A stretch of DNA of 64,000 nt, from positions 372,001 to 436,000 of the forward strand of contig NZ_JBGOSH010000004.1 of NCBI RefSeq assembly GCF_041537925.1. The letters run 5' to 3'. Made by a program: the position numbers and the translations under genes. The notes beneath the pieces are model-generated. The model worked only from the letters and a program-made list of their open reading frames with translations, was not told the DNA's origin and searched no databases. Positions 1-7,316 of the stretch are shown here, one piece after another (position 1 is the stretch's first letter; each line of letters starts with the position of its first letter). This stretch comes from Ruegeria_C sp041537925 (GTDB lineage Bacteria; Pseudomonadota; Alphaproteobacteria; Rhodobacterales; Rhodobacteraceae).

Positions 1-66
1 GGGTCGCAGAAGACCTAGGCAAAAAATGAAAACCTTGTGCTGCAAACGCAGCGGGAGACTTGAGAT
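1..66 (+). other. Left edge: possible gene end and fabG leader
   Basis: Frame 1 runs five codons (G-S-Q-K-T) to a TAG at 16-18, so this could be the last residues of an upstream gene. fabD precedes fabG in many alphaproteobacteria, but five residues cannot prove it. The remaining 48 bases lead into fabG, with a GGGAG core at 53-57 about nine bases before its ATG. Confidence 0.3.
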
Positions 67-804
67 ATGTTTGATTTGACCGGAAAGAATGCGCTGATCA
101 CCGGTGCTTCGGGCGGGATTGGTGGTGATATTGCGCGCGCATTACACGGGGCGGGGGCCAATGTGGGGCTTTCTGGCACACGGGTCGAGCCTCTGCAGGC
201 GCTGGCGGATGATCTGGGCGAACGCGCCCATGTGCTGCCTTGCAACCTGGGCGATGCCGAGGCGGTCGCAGCGCTTCCGAAACAGGCGATTGAGGCGATG
301 GGATCGGTTGATATTCTGGTCAACAACGCGGGCATTACGCGAGACAACCTGTTCATGCGGATGTCGGACGAGGATTGGCAGAGCGTGATCGACGTCAACA
401 TGACCGCCACGATGAAACTGTGCAGAGGCGTGATCCGCGGTATGATGAAGGCGCGCTGGGGCCGGATCGTGAATATCTCGTCCGTGGTGGGCGCAATCGG
501 CAATCCGGGGCAGGCGAACTATGCCGCCTCAAAGGCCGGAGTAGTGGGCTTATCCAAGGCGTTGGCCCACGAGGTTGCAACCCGCGGCATCACCGTGAAC
601 GCGGTTGCTCCGGGCTTTATCACCACCGCGATGACCGAGAAGTTGACCGAGGACCAGAAGGCCGGTCTGCTGCAGCAGGTTCCCGCCGGTCGCATGGGCG
701 AGCCCGAAGAGATTGCAGCGGCGGTACTCTATCTTGCCAGCCCCGAGGCGGCCTATGTCACCGGAAGCACCTTGCATGTGAATGGTGGTATGGCCATGTT
801 GTAG
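67..804 (+). CDS. fabG: 3-oxoacyl-[acyl-carrier-protein] reductase FabG
   Basis: Reduces 3-oxoacyl-ACP to 3-hydroxyacyl-ACP with NADPH in type II fatty-acid elongation, in the cytoplasm. The 245-residue length is normal for FabG. The N-terminus has the Rossmann glycine motif TGASGGIG, followed by NNAG, and the short-chain dehydrogenase catalytic set is intact: Ser in NISSVVG, then Tyr and Lys in NYAASKAG. The C-terminus (VTGSTLHVNGGMAML) is typical of the family. acpP follows on the same strand 206 bases later, and fabF lies about 2 kb further on, so this is a fatty-acid synthesis locus. Confidence 0.97.
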   Translation: MFDLTGKNALITGASGGIGGDIARALHGAGANVGLSGTRVEPLQALADDLGERAHVLPCNLGDAEAVAALPKQAIEAMGSVDILVNNAGITRDNLFMRMSDEDWQSVIDVNMTATMKLCRGVIRGMMKARWGRIVNISSVVGAIGNPGQANYAASKAGVVGLSKALAHEVATRGITVNAVAPGFITTAMTEKLTEDQKAGLLQQVPAGRMGEPEEIAAAVLYLASPEAAYVTGSTLHVNGGMAML

Positions 805-832
805 GCCTGAATCGGGCGGGCGGCGAAACCAT

Positions 833-860
833 TTGCCTTGTGTGCCGACTATGCTATAGG
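833..860 (+). promoter_or_regulatory. Candidate sigma-70 promoter for acpP
   Basis: A TTGCCT box at 833-838 and a TATAGG box at 855-860 (in the context GCTATAGG) are separated by 16 bases, about 150 bases before the acpP start. ACP is usually made in large excess, so a promoter of its own between fabG and acpP is expected. Assigned by pattern only. Confidence 0.4.
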
Positions 861-1010
861 CGGCGCACATCCCGGGGCGGTTATCATTCGCCCCGTCCTT
901 TTGCCCGGCTAGCCGGGATCTAAACCGCCCGGACCGGGCAAATCCAAGCCAACCCGAGCGGGCAAGGGCAGACAATCGGGCCGCAGGCCCAATGTGAATG
1001 AGGAATTGAC

Positions 1011-1244
1011 ATGAGCGACGTCGCAGATCGCGTTAAGAAGATCGTTGTAGAGCACCTGGGTGTTGAAGAGGACAAAGTGACCGAGAATGCGTCGTTCATC
1101 GACGACCTGGGCGCCGACAGCCTCGACACCGTTGAGCTGGTCATGGCTTTCGAAGAAGAGTTCGGCATCGAGATCCCGGACGACGCGGCCGAGACCATCC
1201 AGACATTTGGCGATGCGGTCAAATTCATCAGCGAAGCCTCCTGA
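1011..1244 (+). CDS. acpP: Acyl carrier protein
   Basis: The carrier that holds growing fatty acyl chains on a 4'-phosphopantetheine arm. The 77-residue acidic protein has the hallmark GADSLDTVELVMAFEEEFGIEIPD, in which the Ser of DSL is the attachment site. Length and composition are normal for bacterial AcpP. A GAGGAA ribosome binding site lies just upstream (1000-1005). A strong intrinsic terminator follows within 25 bases, so acpP ends its transcription unit. The small abundant product acts with FabG and FabF encoded on either side. Confidence 0.98.
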   Translation: MSDVADRVKKIVVEHLGVEEDKVTENASFIDDLGADSLDTVELVMAFEEEFGIEIPDDAAETIQTFGDAVKFISEAS

Positions 1245-1264
1245 GCCAGCGCTGGAGACTGTTT

Positions 1265-1296
1265 AAAACGGCGTCTCCTTCGGGAGGCGCCGTTTT
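1265..1296 (+). terminator. Intrinsic terminator after acpP
   Basis: The stem arms AACGGCGTCTCC and GGAGGCGCCGTT close on a UUCG tetraloop, an unusually stable loop, and a run of five T follows. One G-T pair is present in the stem. It sits about 20 bases after the acpP stop codon. Confidence 0.85.
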
Positions 1297-1403
1297 TGTT
1301 GTTTGTAAGCCGCGCTTTGCCTGTAAATTGCCAATCGGCGTCTTGCCCGAATCTCTGACAACCCGCACGGTCCGCCTGAGGCAAATGATCAGACGAGCAG
1401 CAA

Positions 1404-1943
1404 ATGATCCGATCGGTCCCGATGATTAATACCGCCCGGCTGACACTGAGTGGAATGCGGCCGGAAGATTTCGACCGCTATGCCGAGATCTGGGCGGATC
1501 CGGATGTGATTCGCTACACCGGCGGGCGCCCGAGGTCACGCGGCGAGGCCTGGACCGCGTTCCTGCGCAACGCCGGGCACTGGCAGATGACTGGTTTCGG
1601 ACAATGGGCGGTGATTGAGCAAAAGACTCGCAGGATGATCGGGCAGGCGGGTTTTTTCTTTACCGACCGCGCCTTGGGCGAGGATTTTGATGCGTTCCCC
1701 GAGGTCGGCTGGCTGCTGGCGCCAGAGGCGCGGGGCAAGGGCTATGGCTATGAGGCGGCCCAAGCCGCGCATGACTGGTTCGACCGGGTCATTCCAGGTC
1801 CGCTGGTGGCGATGATCGATACGGACAACCCGGTGTCGCATCATCTTGCCGGGCGCTTGGGTTATGCGCCTCTCAGGGATGCGGTGATCCATGAAAAGAG
1901 CGTCAGTCTGCTTTGTCGCAAGGGACCGCCCGCCCGCATTTGA
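1404..1943 (+). CDS. GNAT-family N-acetyltransferase (RimJ/RimL-like)
   Basis: A 179-residue protein of the GNAT fold that would transfer an acetyl group from acetyl-CoA to an amine. Visible marks are the N-terminal TARLTLSGMRPEDFDRYAEIWADPDV, the central GQAGFFF strand, the EVGWLLAPEARGKGYGYEAAQAAHDW acetyl-CoA pyrophosphate loop (R-G-K-G-Y-G) and the C-terminal DTDNPVSHHLAGRLGY helix. The pattern resembles RimJ/RimL-type enzymes, but the substrate cannot be read from sequence. A second in-frame ATG six codons later could be the true start. It stands alone between acpP and the HisA-like gene. Confidence 0.85.
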   Translation: MIRSVPMINTARLTLSGMRPEDFDRYAEIWADPDVIRYTGGRPRSRGEAWTAFLRNAGHWQMTGFGQWAVIEQKTRRMIGQAGFFFTDRALGEDFDAFPEVGWLLAPEARGKGYGYEAAQAAHDWFDRVIPGPLVAMIDTDNPVSHHLAGRLGYAPLRDAVIHEKSVSLLCRKGPPARI

Positions 1944-2052
1944 GGCATAGGCCGCAAATGGCACATTCAATGCCGAAACTGGGTGATTCCCCCCCTGCGC
2001 TTCGCGTTATGGTACGGTGAAGATTGCGTTGGCTCAGTGGAAGGGACCGGCC

Positions 2053-2796
2053 ATGATAATTTATCCGACAATGGAACTTCAGAACGGGCATTGCGTGACC
2101 CTGACAAAGGGCCGCCTTGAGGACCCGATGCTGTGGCACGTCGACCCGGTCGAAACCGCCAGAGGATGGGCGGCGGCTGGGGCCGAATGGATGCATCTGA
2201 CCGATTTCGATGCCATCGAGGGGTCGGACGGAAATGCGGAACTGGTCGAAGAGATCATTCGCGGGGTTGGCATTCCGGTTCAGCTCGGCGGCGGCATGCG
2301 CAGCCGTGAAAGCATCGAACGCTGGATCGACAAGGGTGCCGGCCGCGTGGTGGTTGGCACGCTGGCCGCGATTGAACCAGAGCTGGTCAAGGAAATGGCC
2401 AAACGGTACCCGGACCAGATCGTGCTGTCGGTCGATGTCTGGCGCGGCCAGGTGATGACCGAAGGCTGGCGCAGCGCCGGCGCCTTCACCCCCGAGGCTT
2501 TCATCGAAGCCTTTGACGGCGTACCGCTGGCTTCGATCGTGGTGACCGATATCGACAGCGACATGGAGGATTTGGAGGCACAGCTGGGCCTGATTTCCTC
2601 GCTGGCGAGCCATTCCCGGACTCCGGTGATCGCCAGTGGCGTGGTCCGGTCGAGCGATGACATTTCGCGTCTGGCCTATATCCACAACATTTCGGGTGCG
2701 CTTGTCAGCCGGGCGCTGTTCCTCAAGACGCTGGACCTGAGCGATGCCCTGGACGTGGCGCGCCAGGCCAATGAACCGGTCGCGGAATTCCGCTGA
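2053..2796 (+). CDS. HisA/HisF-fold TIM barrel protein, divergent HisA paralogue
   Basis: A 247-residue (beta/alpha)8 protein resembling HisA, the ProFAR isomerase of histidine synthesis. The N-terminus MIIYPTMELQNGHCVTL aligns with HisA MIIPALDLIDG, but the first catalytic Asp is Glu here. The QLGGGMRS phosphate loop and the Asp of LSVDV are kept. The second phosphate loop, usually SGGI, reads ASGVV, and the RDGT loop is replaced by DSDMED. An ATG 12 codons upstream exists, but AAGGGA at 2041-2046 positions this start. No other his gene is nearby, so this is probably not the housekeeping HisA. Its reaction is unknown. Confidence 0.75.
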   Translation: MIIYPTMELQNGHCVTLTKGRLEDPMLWHVDPVETARGWAAAGAEWMHLTDFDAIEGSDGNAELVEEIIRGVGIPVQLGGGMRSRESIERWIDKGAGRVVVGTLAAIEPELVKEMAKRYPDQIVLSVDVWRGQVMTEGWRSAGAFTPEAFIEAFDGVPLASIVVTDIDSDMEDLEAQLGLISSLASHSRTPVIASGVVRSSDDISRLAYIHNISGALVSRALFLKTLDLSDALDVARQANEPVAEFR

Positions 2797-2816
2797 CTGA
2801 GGTCTGATGCCCACAC

Positions 2817-2848
2817 GCCCGCGCGCCGCAAAGATCCGCGCGCGGGCT
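2817..2848 (+). terminator. GC-rich hairpin after the HisA-like gene
   Basis: The arms GCCCGCGCG and CGCGCGGGC flank a short spacer about 20 bases after the stop codon. There is no real T tract, so termination is uncertain. Confidence 0.35.
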
Positions 2849-2991
2849 TACCTGCATGATCGGAACATCTGCGGTCCTGCGCCCGTTTGGGTGGCGGCTG
2901 GGCGGTTTCGTGACGTGCCGGACACTTGCCCCCGGCCCCCCGCGCAGGCTAAGAGCAATGACGAACATTAAAAGCAGGCATGAGGCACTAT

Positions 2992-4257
2992 ATGCGCAGA
3001 GTCGTTGTAACCGGTCTCGGATTGGTCACCCCGCTGGCAAGCGGCGTTGAGGAAACATGGTCGAGACTGCTGGACGGGCAATCCGGCGCTGGCCCGATCA
3101 CACGGTTTGATGCCGAGGCCTCTGGGGTCACGACAACCTATGCCTGCGAAGTGCCGCGCGGCGATGGCAGTGACGGCAGCTTCAACCCGGATGATTGGTT
3201 GCCCCCCAAAGAGCAGCGCAAGATCGAGGATTTCATCCTCTATTCCATAGCGGCGGCAGATATGGCCTGCCACGATGCAGGCTGGACCCCGGAAGACGAG
3301 GCCGACCGGCTGCGCACCGGCGTGTTGATCGGGTCGGGCATTGGCGGGTTGGGCTCGATTGCTGAAACCGCCAACCTGATCAAGGATCGCGGCCCGCGCC
3401 GGGTGTCGCCCTTCTTCATTCCGGGCGCGCTGATCAACTTGGCCTCGGGCCAGGTGTCGATCCGGTTCGGGTTCAAGGGGCCGAACCATTCCGTCGTGAC
3501 CGCCTGTTCCACCGGGGCCCATGCGATTGGCGATGCCAGCCGGATCATTCGGGCGGGCGATGCGGATGTAATGATCGCAGGTGGTGGTGAGGGCTGTATC
3601 TGCGAGATCGGGATTGCCGGTTTCAATGCCTGCAAGGCGCTGTCGACCAAATATGGCGATGATCCGCAATCGGCCAGCCGCCCCTATGACGTGGACCGGG
3701 ACGGGTTTGTCATGGGCGAGGGCGCGGGCGTTGTCGTGCTGGAAGACTATGAGCACGCCAAGGCGCGCGGAGCGAAGATTTATGCCGAGGTGCTGGGTTA
3801 TGGCATGTCTGGCGACGCCTATCATATCACCGCGCCTTCCGAGGATGGCGATGGGGCCGAGCGGGCGATGAACGCCGCCCTTGCCAGCGCCGGTCTACAG
3901 GCGTCGGATCTGGACTACATCAACGCGCATGGCACCTCGACCATGGCGGACACGATCGAGCTGGGTGCGGTGGAACGCATGCTGGGGGATCATGCGGGCG
4001 ATGTCACCATGTCCTCGACCAAATCCGCCACCGGGCATCTGCTGGGTGCGGCGGGCGCGATCGAGGCGATCTTTTCGATTCTCGCGATCCGCGATCAGGT
4101 AGCGCCGCCGACGATCAATCTCGACAATCCGGCGGTTGCAACGCCAGTCGATCTGGCACCGAACGCCAAGAGGAAACGCAAGATCGACGTGGCCCTGTCG
4201 AACTCTTTCGGTTTTGGCGGCACCAATGCGAGCGTGATCTTCGGAAAGGCCAGCTAA
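2992..4257 (+). CDS. fabF: Beta-ketoacyl-ACP synthase II FabF
   Basis: Condenses malonyl-ACP with acyl-ACP in the elongation cycle. The thiolase-fold catalytic triad is complete: Cys in TACSTGAHAIGD, His in NAHGTSTMADTIE and His in KSATGHLLGAAG. The 421-residue protein starts RRVVVTGLGLVTPL and ends NSFGFGGTNASVIF, both family standards. An upstream in-frame ATG at 2980 exists, but the GAGG inside it lies six bases before the ATG at 2992, so that start is preferred. mltG begins at the very next base after the stop codon, so the two are co-transcribed. Confidence 0.95.
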   Translation: MRRVVVTGLGLVTPLASGVEETWSRLLDGQSGAGPITRFDAEASGVTTTYACEVPRGDGSDGSFNPDDWLPPKEQRKIEDFILYSIAAADMACHDAGWTPEDEADRLRTGVLIGSGIGGLGSIAETANLIKDRGPRRVSPFFIPGALINLASGQVSIRFGFKGPNHSVVTACSTGAHAIGDASRIIRAGDADVMIAGGGEGCICEIGIAGFNACKALSTKYGDDPQSASRPYDVDRDGFVMGEGAGVVVLEDYEHAKARGAKIYAEVLGYGMSGDAYHITAPSEDGDGAERAMNAALASAGLQASDLDYINAHGTSTMADTIELGAVERMLGDHAGDVTMSSTKSATGHLLGAAGAIEAIFSILAIRDQVAPPTINLDNPAVATPVDLAPNAKRKRKIDVALSNSFGFGGTNASVIFGKAS

Positions 4258-5418
4258 ATGTGGCGCAGTCTTGCCTCGAACATGCTGACCTTTCTGTTGG
4301 TTGGCCTGTTCTTGATCGCCGGTGTGGTGATGTGGGGGCAATCGCAATACCGCTCCGAAGGGCCGTTGGCGAGCGCGATCTGCCTCACGGTTGATCCCGG
4401 GTCGAACATGACCCGGGTCAGCAAGGATCTGGTCGAACAAGGCGCAGTGACCAATGCGCGCATTTTCCGGATCGGGGCAGATTATCAGGATAAGGCCGGG
4501 AATCTGAAGGCGGGCAGCTTTCTGGTGCGCGAAAGCGCGACGATGGAACAGATTGTTGACCAGATCACCAAGGGCGGCGCCAGCACCTGCGGGACCCAGA
4601 TCATCTACCGGATCGGGGTGACGCGCAATCTGATGGAAGTGCGCGAACTCGATCCGCAAAGCCTTGATTTTGTTGAACTTGCCGAGTTCGATCCGACAGC
4701 GGATGAAACGCCTGCCGTCTATGGCGAGAAACGCGACCAGCCCGACACGCAATACCGGGTGGTGATGGCTGAAGGCGTCACCACCTGGCAGGTGGCCGAA
4801 GCCTTGAAAAACTGGGACGTACTGACGGGCGAGGTTACGGAGCTGCCCGGAGAAGGTATGCTTGCACCGCGCGACTACGTCGTTAAGAGTGGCGATCAAG
4901 TTGCCGAAATCATTTCGGAAATGGAGGATGAGCAGATCCTTCGTATCAATGCAGTCTGGGAGAGCCGTCAGGACGGCCTGCCGCTTGCCTCTCCGGAAGA
5001 GATGCTGATCCTTGCCTCGATCATCGAAAAGGAAACCGGGCTGCCCGAAGAACGCGGGCAGGTAGCCAGCGTTTTTGTCAACCGGCTCAATCAGGGCATG
5101 AAACTGCAAACCGACCCGACGGTGATCTATGGGATCACCAAAGGTCAACGGGTGCTGGGGCGCGGATTGCGGCGCAGCGAGCTTCGCCGGGTAACACCTT
5201 GGAATACCTATTTGATCGACGGATTACCGCCAACACCCATCGCCAATCCGGGCCTAGCTAGCCTGGAGGCTGCGGTGGCACCGGAAGATACTAGCTTCGT
5301 CTTTTTCGTTGCCGATGGAACGGGTGGTCATGCGTTTGCGGAGACCCTGCAGGAGCACAACCGCAACGTCGCCAAATGGCGTGAGATTGAGGCGGAACGG
5401 GGGAATTCGGGGAATTGA
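4258..5418 (+). CDS. mltG: Endolytic murein transglycosylase MltG (YceG)
   Basis: Inner-membrane lytic transglycosylase that cuts nascent glycan strands. A single membrane anchor spans about residues 5-25 (MLTFLLVGLFLIAGVVMWG) and places the rest in the periplasm. The C-terminal YceG domain holds LASIIEKETGLPEERGQVASVFVNRL, whose Glu is the catalytic residue, followed by LQTDPTVIYGITKG and a proline-rich GLPPTPIANPGLASLEAA. The 386-residue length is normal. It directly abuts fabF, with no intergenic bases; pairing of mltG with a late fatty-acid gene is common in this group. Confidence 0.95.
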   Translation: MWRSLASNMLTFLLVGLFLIAGVVMWGQSQYRSEGPLASAICLTVDPGSNMTRVSKDLVEQGAVTNARIFRIGADYQDKAGNLKAGSFLVRESATMEQIVDQITKGGASTCGTQIIYRIGVTRNLMEVRELDPQSLDFVELAEFDPTADETPAVYGEKRDQPDTQYRVVMAEGVTTWQVAEALKNWDVLTGEVTELPGEGMLAPRDYVVKSGDQVAEIISEMEDEQILRINAVWESRQDGLPLASPEEMLILASIIEKETGLPEERGQVASVFVNRLNQGMKLQTDPTVIYGITKGQRVLGRGLRRSELRRVTPWNTYLIDGLPPTPIANPGLASLEAAVAPEDTSFVFFVADGTGGHAFAETLQEHNRNVAKWREIEAERGNSGN

Positions 5419-5520
5419 TCAAGGTTCCCTGATAGATTGTTTTCTTTTCATCGCTACATTTTTGGGTAGAGTAGGGTTGTCGGGCTCTGCCCGCGCGACA
5501 TCCTCCAGTTGGAAGCGACG

Positions 5521-6741
5521 ATGCCCTGTTTTTGTAACGCTGCCGCGTTTAGCGCGCCTATGGCGCCTGCCGCCAGCCTGTCCGTCATGGCGGTTCCGCC
5601 GCAAATGATAAAACTACAAAGCCTGTTGGGCTTGCAGACGCAAGCGCAGGCCGAAATGCGTGCGGATATGAAACTGGCTTCGATGCTGCCCGAGGTGACC
5701 TCGGATGCTTATTTGCGAGCCACGCTGATGGCACATGCGCCAAATGTTCAGCTGCCCGCTGTGCTGCCGGAAGGCGGCGGCGCACTTTTGTCGATGATGG
5801 TGAAGCTTGCCGCCGTTGCACCAGTCTTTCCGATCACCAACCCGCGCATGTTGTTGGCCTATCTTCAGCGGGCTGTTGCAAGCCTTGCGGCAAGTGTTTT
5901 GCCGCAAGCTCAGTTCCTTCCTGCCGTGCCGATGAAAAACATGGCCATAGCGGCGCGCGTCACGCTTGCCCTGCGGGCACAGGGTCTGTGCCCGATGGCG
6001 CTGGCCGATGTGGATGCGCGTTTCGCCGCACAGGCAGGGGCCACCGACACGCAAGGAAGATTCTCTTCGGCGATGGGGTTTGCGGCCGCACTACCGCGGC
6101 TGAACATGCCGCCACTGGCATTGCCGGCCCCCAAGCTGCAGCTGGCTTGGCAAATGGCGGTGCTGGCGCAGGCCGCCAACGCACCAGCCGGTCTGCGTTT
6201 GCCAGCCCTATCTGATCCCAGCCTGACACGGGCATTGCTGAACCAGTTGGGTGCTCTGTCGACGGTTCCCGTTCCTGTGATGCCGGTCTCGCTGGATGAG
6301 TTGCAGGCCATGGCCGAACAGCTTCAGGACTTGGCCACGATCCAGGAAGCCTTTGGACCAGATGCAATGACACCTGCTGGTGTCGCGCGGGTCAACGCGA
6401 TGCTCAGTTACATGGCCAGTCTCAGAGTTCCCATGCCTCTGCCAGCGCAATCTCTGCAGGTGCAGCTTGACGCGCTTCCCAAGTTCGACGACGTGGCGCA
6501 AGGTACTGCGACGGCCAGTGCGGGTGCCATGAATATTGCAGCCTCCATGAGCGTTCCTCCGCCTTCTGTGCCGATTCTGCCGTTGCTCGAAGAACTTGCC
6601 GGATTGAAACAAGCGCTCACGCCTGGGTCTCTGCTGCCCTGTGCCAGGTGCAACTCAGAGATTGGTAATATCGCAGCCAGCATGGCCGGCACGCAATTGC
6701 CACCACTGCCGCAGCTTCCTCAAGTGCCATTTCTGGCGTGA
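5521..6741 (+). CDS. Unrecognised Ala/Leu/Met/Pro-rich protein
   Basis: A 406-residue protein I do not recognise. It is very poor in charged residues and rich in Ala, Leu, Met and Pro, with helical stretches such as LLSMMVKLAAVAPVFP and segments of the style LPAPKLQLAWQMAVLAQAA. Cys occurs near both ends (CFCN near the N-terminus, CARC near the C-terminus). No signal peptide or convincing membrane span is visible. A TTG four codons upstream would extend the frame, but GGAAG at 5511-5515 fits the ATG chosen. It follows mltG in the same direction and is the last gene before the GTA cluster. Codon use resembles the neighbours, so it looks genuine. Confidence 0.7.
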   Translation: MPCFCNAAAFSAPMAPAASLSVMAVPPQMIKLQSLLGLQTQAQAEMRADMKLASMLPEVTSDAYLRATLMAHAPNVQLPAVLPEGGGALLSMMVKLAAVAPVFPITNPRMLLAYLQRAVASLAASVLPQAQFLPAVPMKNMAIAARVTLALRAQGLCPMALADVDARFAAQAGATDTQGRFSSAMGFAAALPRLNMPPLALPAPKLQLAWQMAVLAQAANAPAGLRLPALSDPSLTRALLNQLGALSTVPVPVMPVSLDELQAMAEQLQDLATIQEAFGPDAMTPAGVARVNAMLSYMASLRVPMPLPAQSLQVQLDALPKFDDVAQGTATASAGAMNIAASMSVPPPSVPILPLLEELAGLKQALTPGSLLPCARCNSEIGNIAASMAGTQLPPLPQLPQVPFLA

Positions 6742-6836
6742 CGCCGTTCTAGGCTGGTCCACCTCAAAGGGTCATGACACCCTAATTTTCCGTATATAAA
6801 ACGGTCTGTTATCCGTTGCGACCGTTGCGGAAATTC

Positions 6837-6864
6837 TTGACTTTCCGCGCTTTTCCCGTATAGA
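6837..6864 (+). promoter_or_regulatory. Strong candidate promoter before the GTA cluster
   Basis: TTGACT at 6837-6842 and TATAGA at 6859-6864 are 16 bases apart, a near-consensus sigma-70 pair. Transcription would start near 6871, about 100 bases before g1. The surrounding 6742-6860 stretch is AT-rich for this genome. It is the only promoter-like sequence I see upstream of g1. Confidence 0.55.
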
Positions 6865-6897
6865 TTGTGTCATGCTAGAAGACATGGGACTGCGGCT

Positions 6898-6925
6898 CCG
6901 GACGACCTCCGGCGGTCGTTTTTTT
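6898..6925 (+). terminator. Terminator or attenuator in the GTA leader
   Basis: ACGACC (6902-6907) pairs with GGTCGT (6914-6919) around TCCGGC, followed directly by a seven-T run (6919-6925): a standard intrinsic terminator. A competing hairpin pairs CCGGA (6898-6902) with TCCGG (6908-6912) and would break it. Its position 30-50 bases downstream of the promoter and before g1 fits attenuation. It may instead simply end readthrough from the gene stopping at 6741. Confidence 0.6.
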
Positions 6926-6971
6926 ACGTCTCTCGTGCGGAGATCACTTACGCATGAGGTCACGAGCAAAC

Positions 6972-7316
6972 ATGACTTTGATTACCCCGGAGGAGCGGAT
7001 TTCGCGGACGGCAGACCTGTTGGCGTCGTTCGAGGAAACCATTCGCGGTCTGCGAAACGCGGCGGAAGACCTGCGCAGACAGATCGAGGCCGGGGAGGAT
7101 GCAGATCTTGCTGGCGGAGCCAGGCAATTGGGACAAGTGAGCGGCCTGATCCGCGATTGTCAAAAAGTGGAGAAGAGTTTTGTCGAACTACATCATGCCC
7201 AAACCGGAATTGCGCAGGGCGGGTACGCCCTCGACCTTGAGCAGGCTCGATTTGAGGTCGGGTGCCGACTGGCTCGCCTCCGCGCCTGCTGCCGTCAGGG
7301 AGAAATTCCTGAGTGA
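6972..7316 (+). CDS. GTA g1, small terminase-like subunit
   Basis: A 114-residue protein at the g1 position. It starts MTLITPEERISRTADLLASFEETIRGLRNAAEDLRRQIEAGED, a coiled-coil-prone helical stretch followed by a second helical half with three Cys near the end. In the R. capsulatus GTA, g1 acts as TerS, recruiting DNA and stimulating the TerL motor while lacking strong sequence specificity. That role is carried over by position. An in-frame ATG six codons upstream (6954) is also possible, since neither start has a strong ribosome binding site. Its 3' end overlaps the terminase gene. Confidence 0.75.
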   Translation: MTLITPEERISRTADLLASFEETIRGLRNAAEDLRRQIEAGEDADLAGGARQLGQVSGLIRDCQKVEKSFVELHHAQTGIAQGGYALDLEQARFEVGCRLARLRACCRQGEIPE

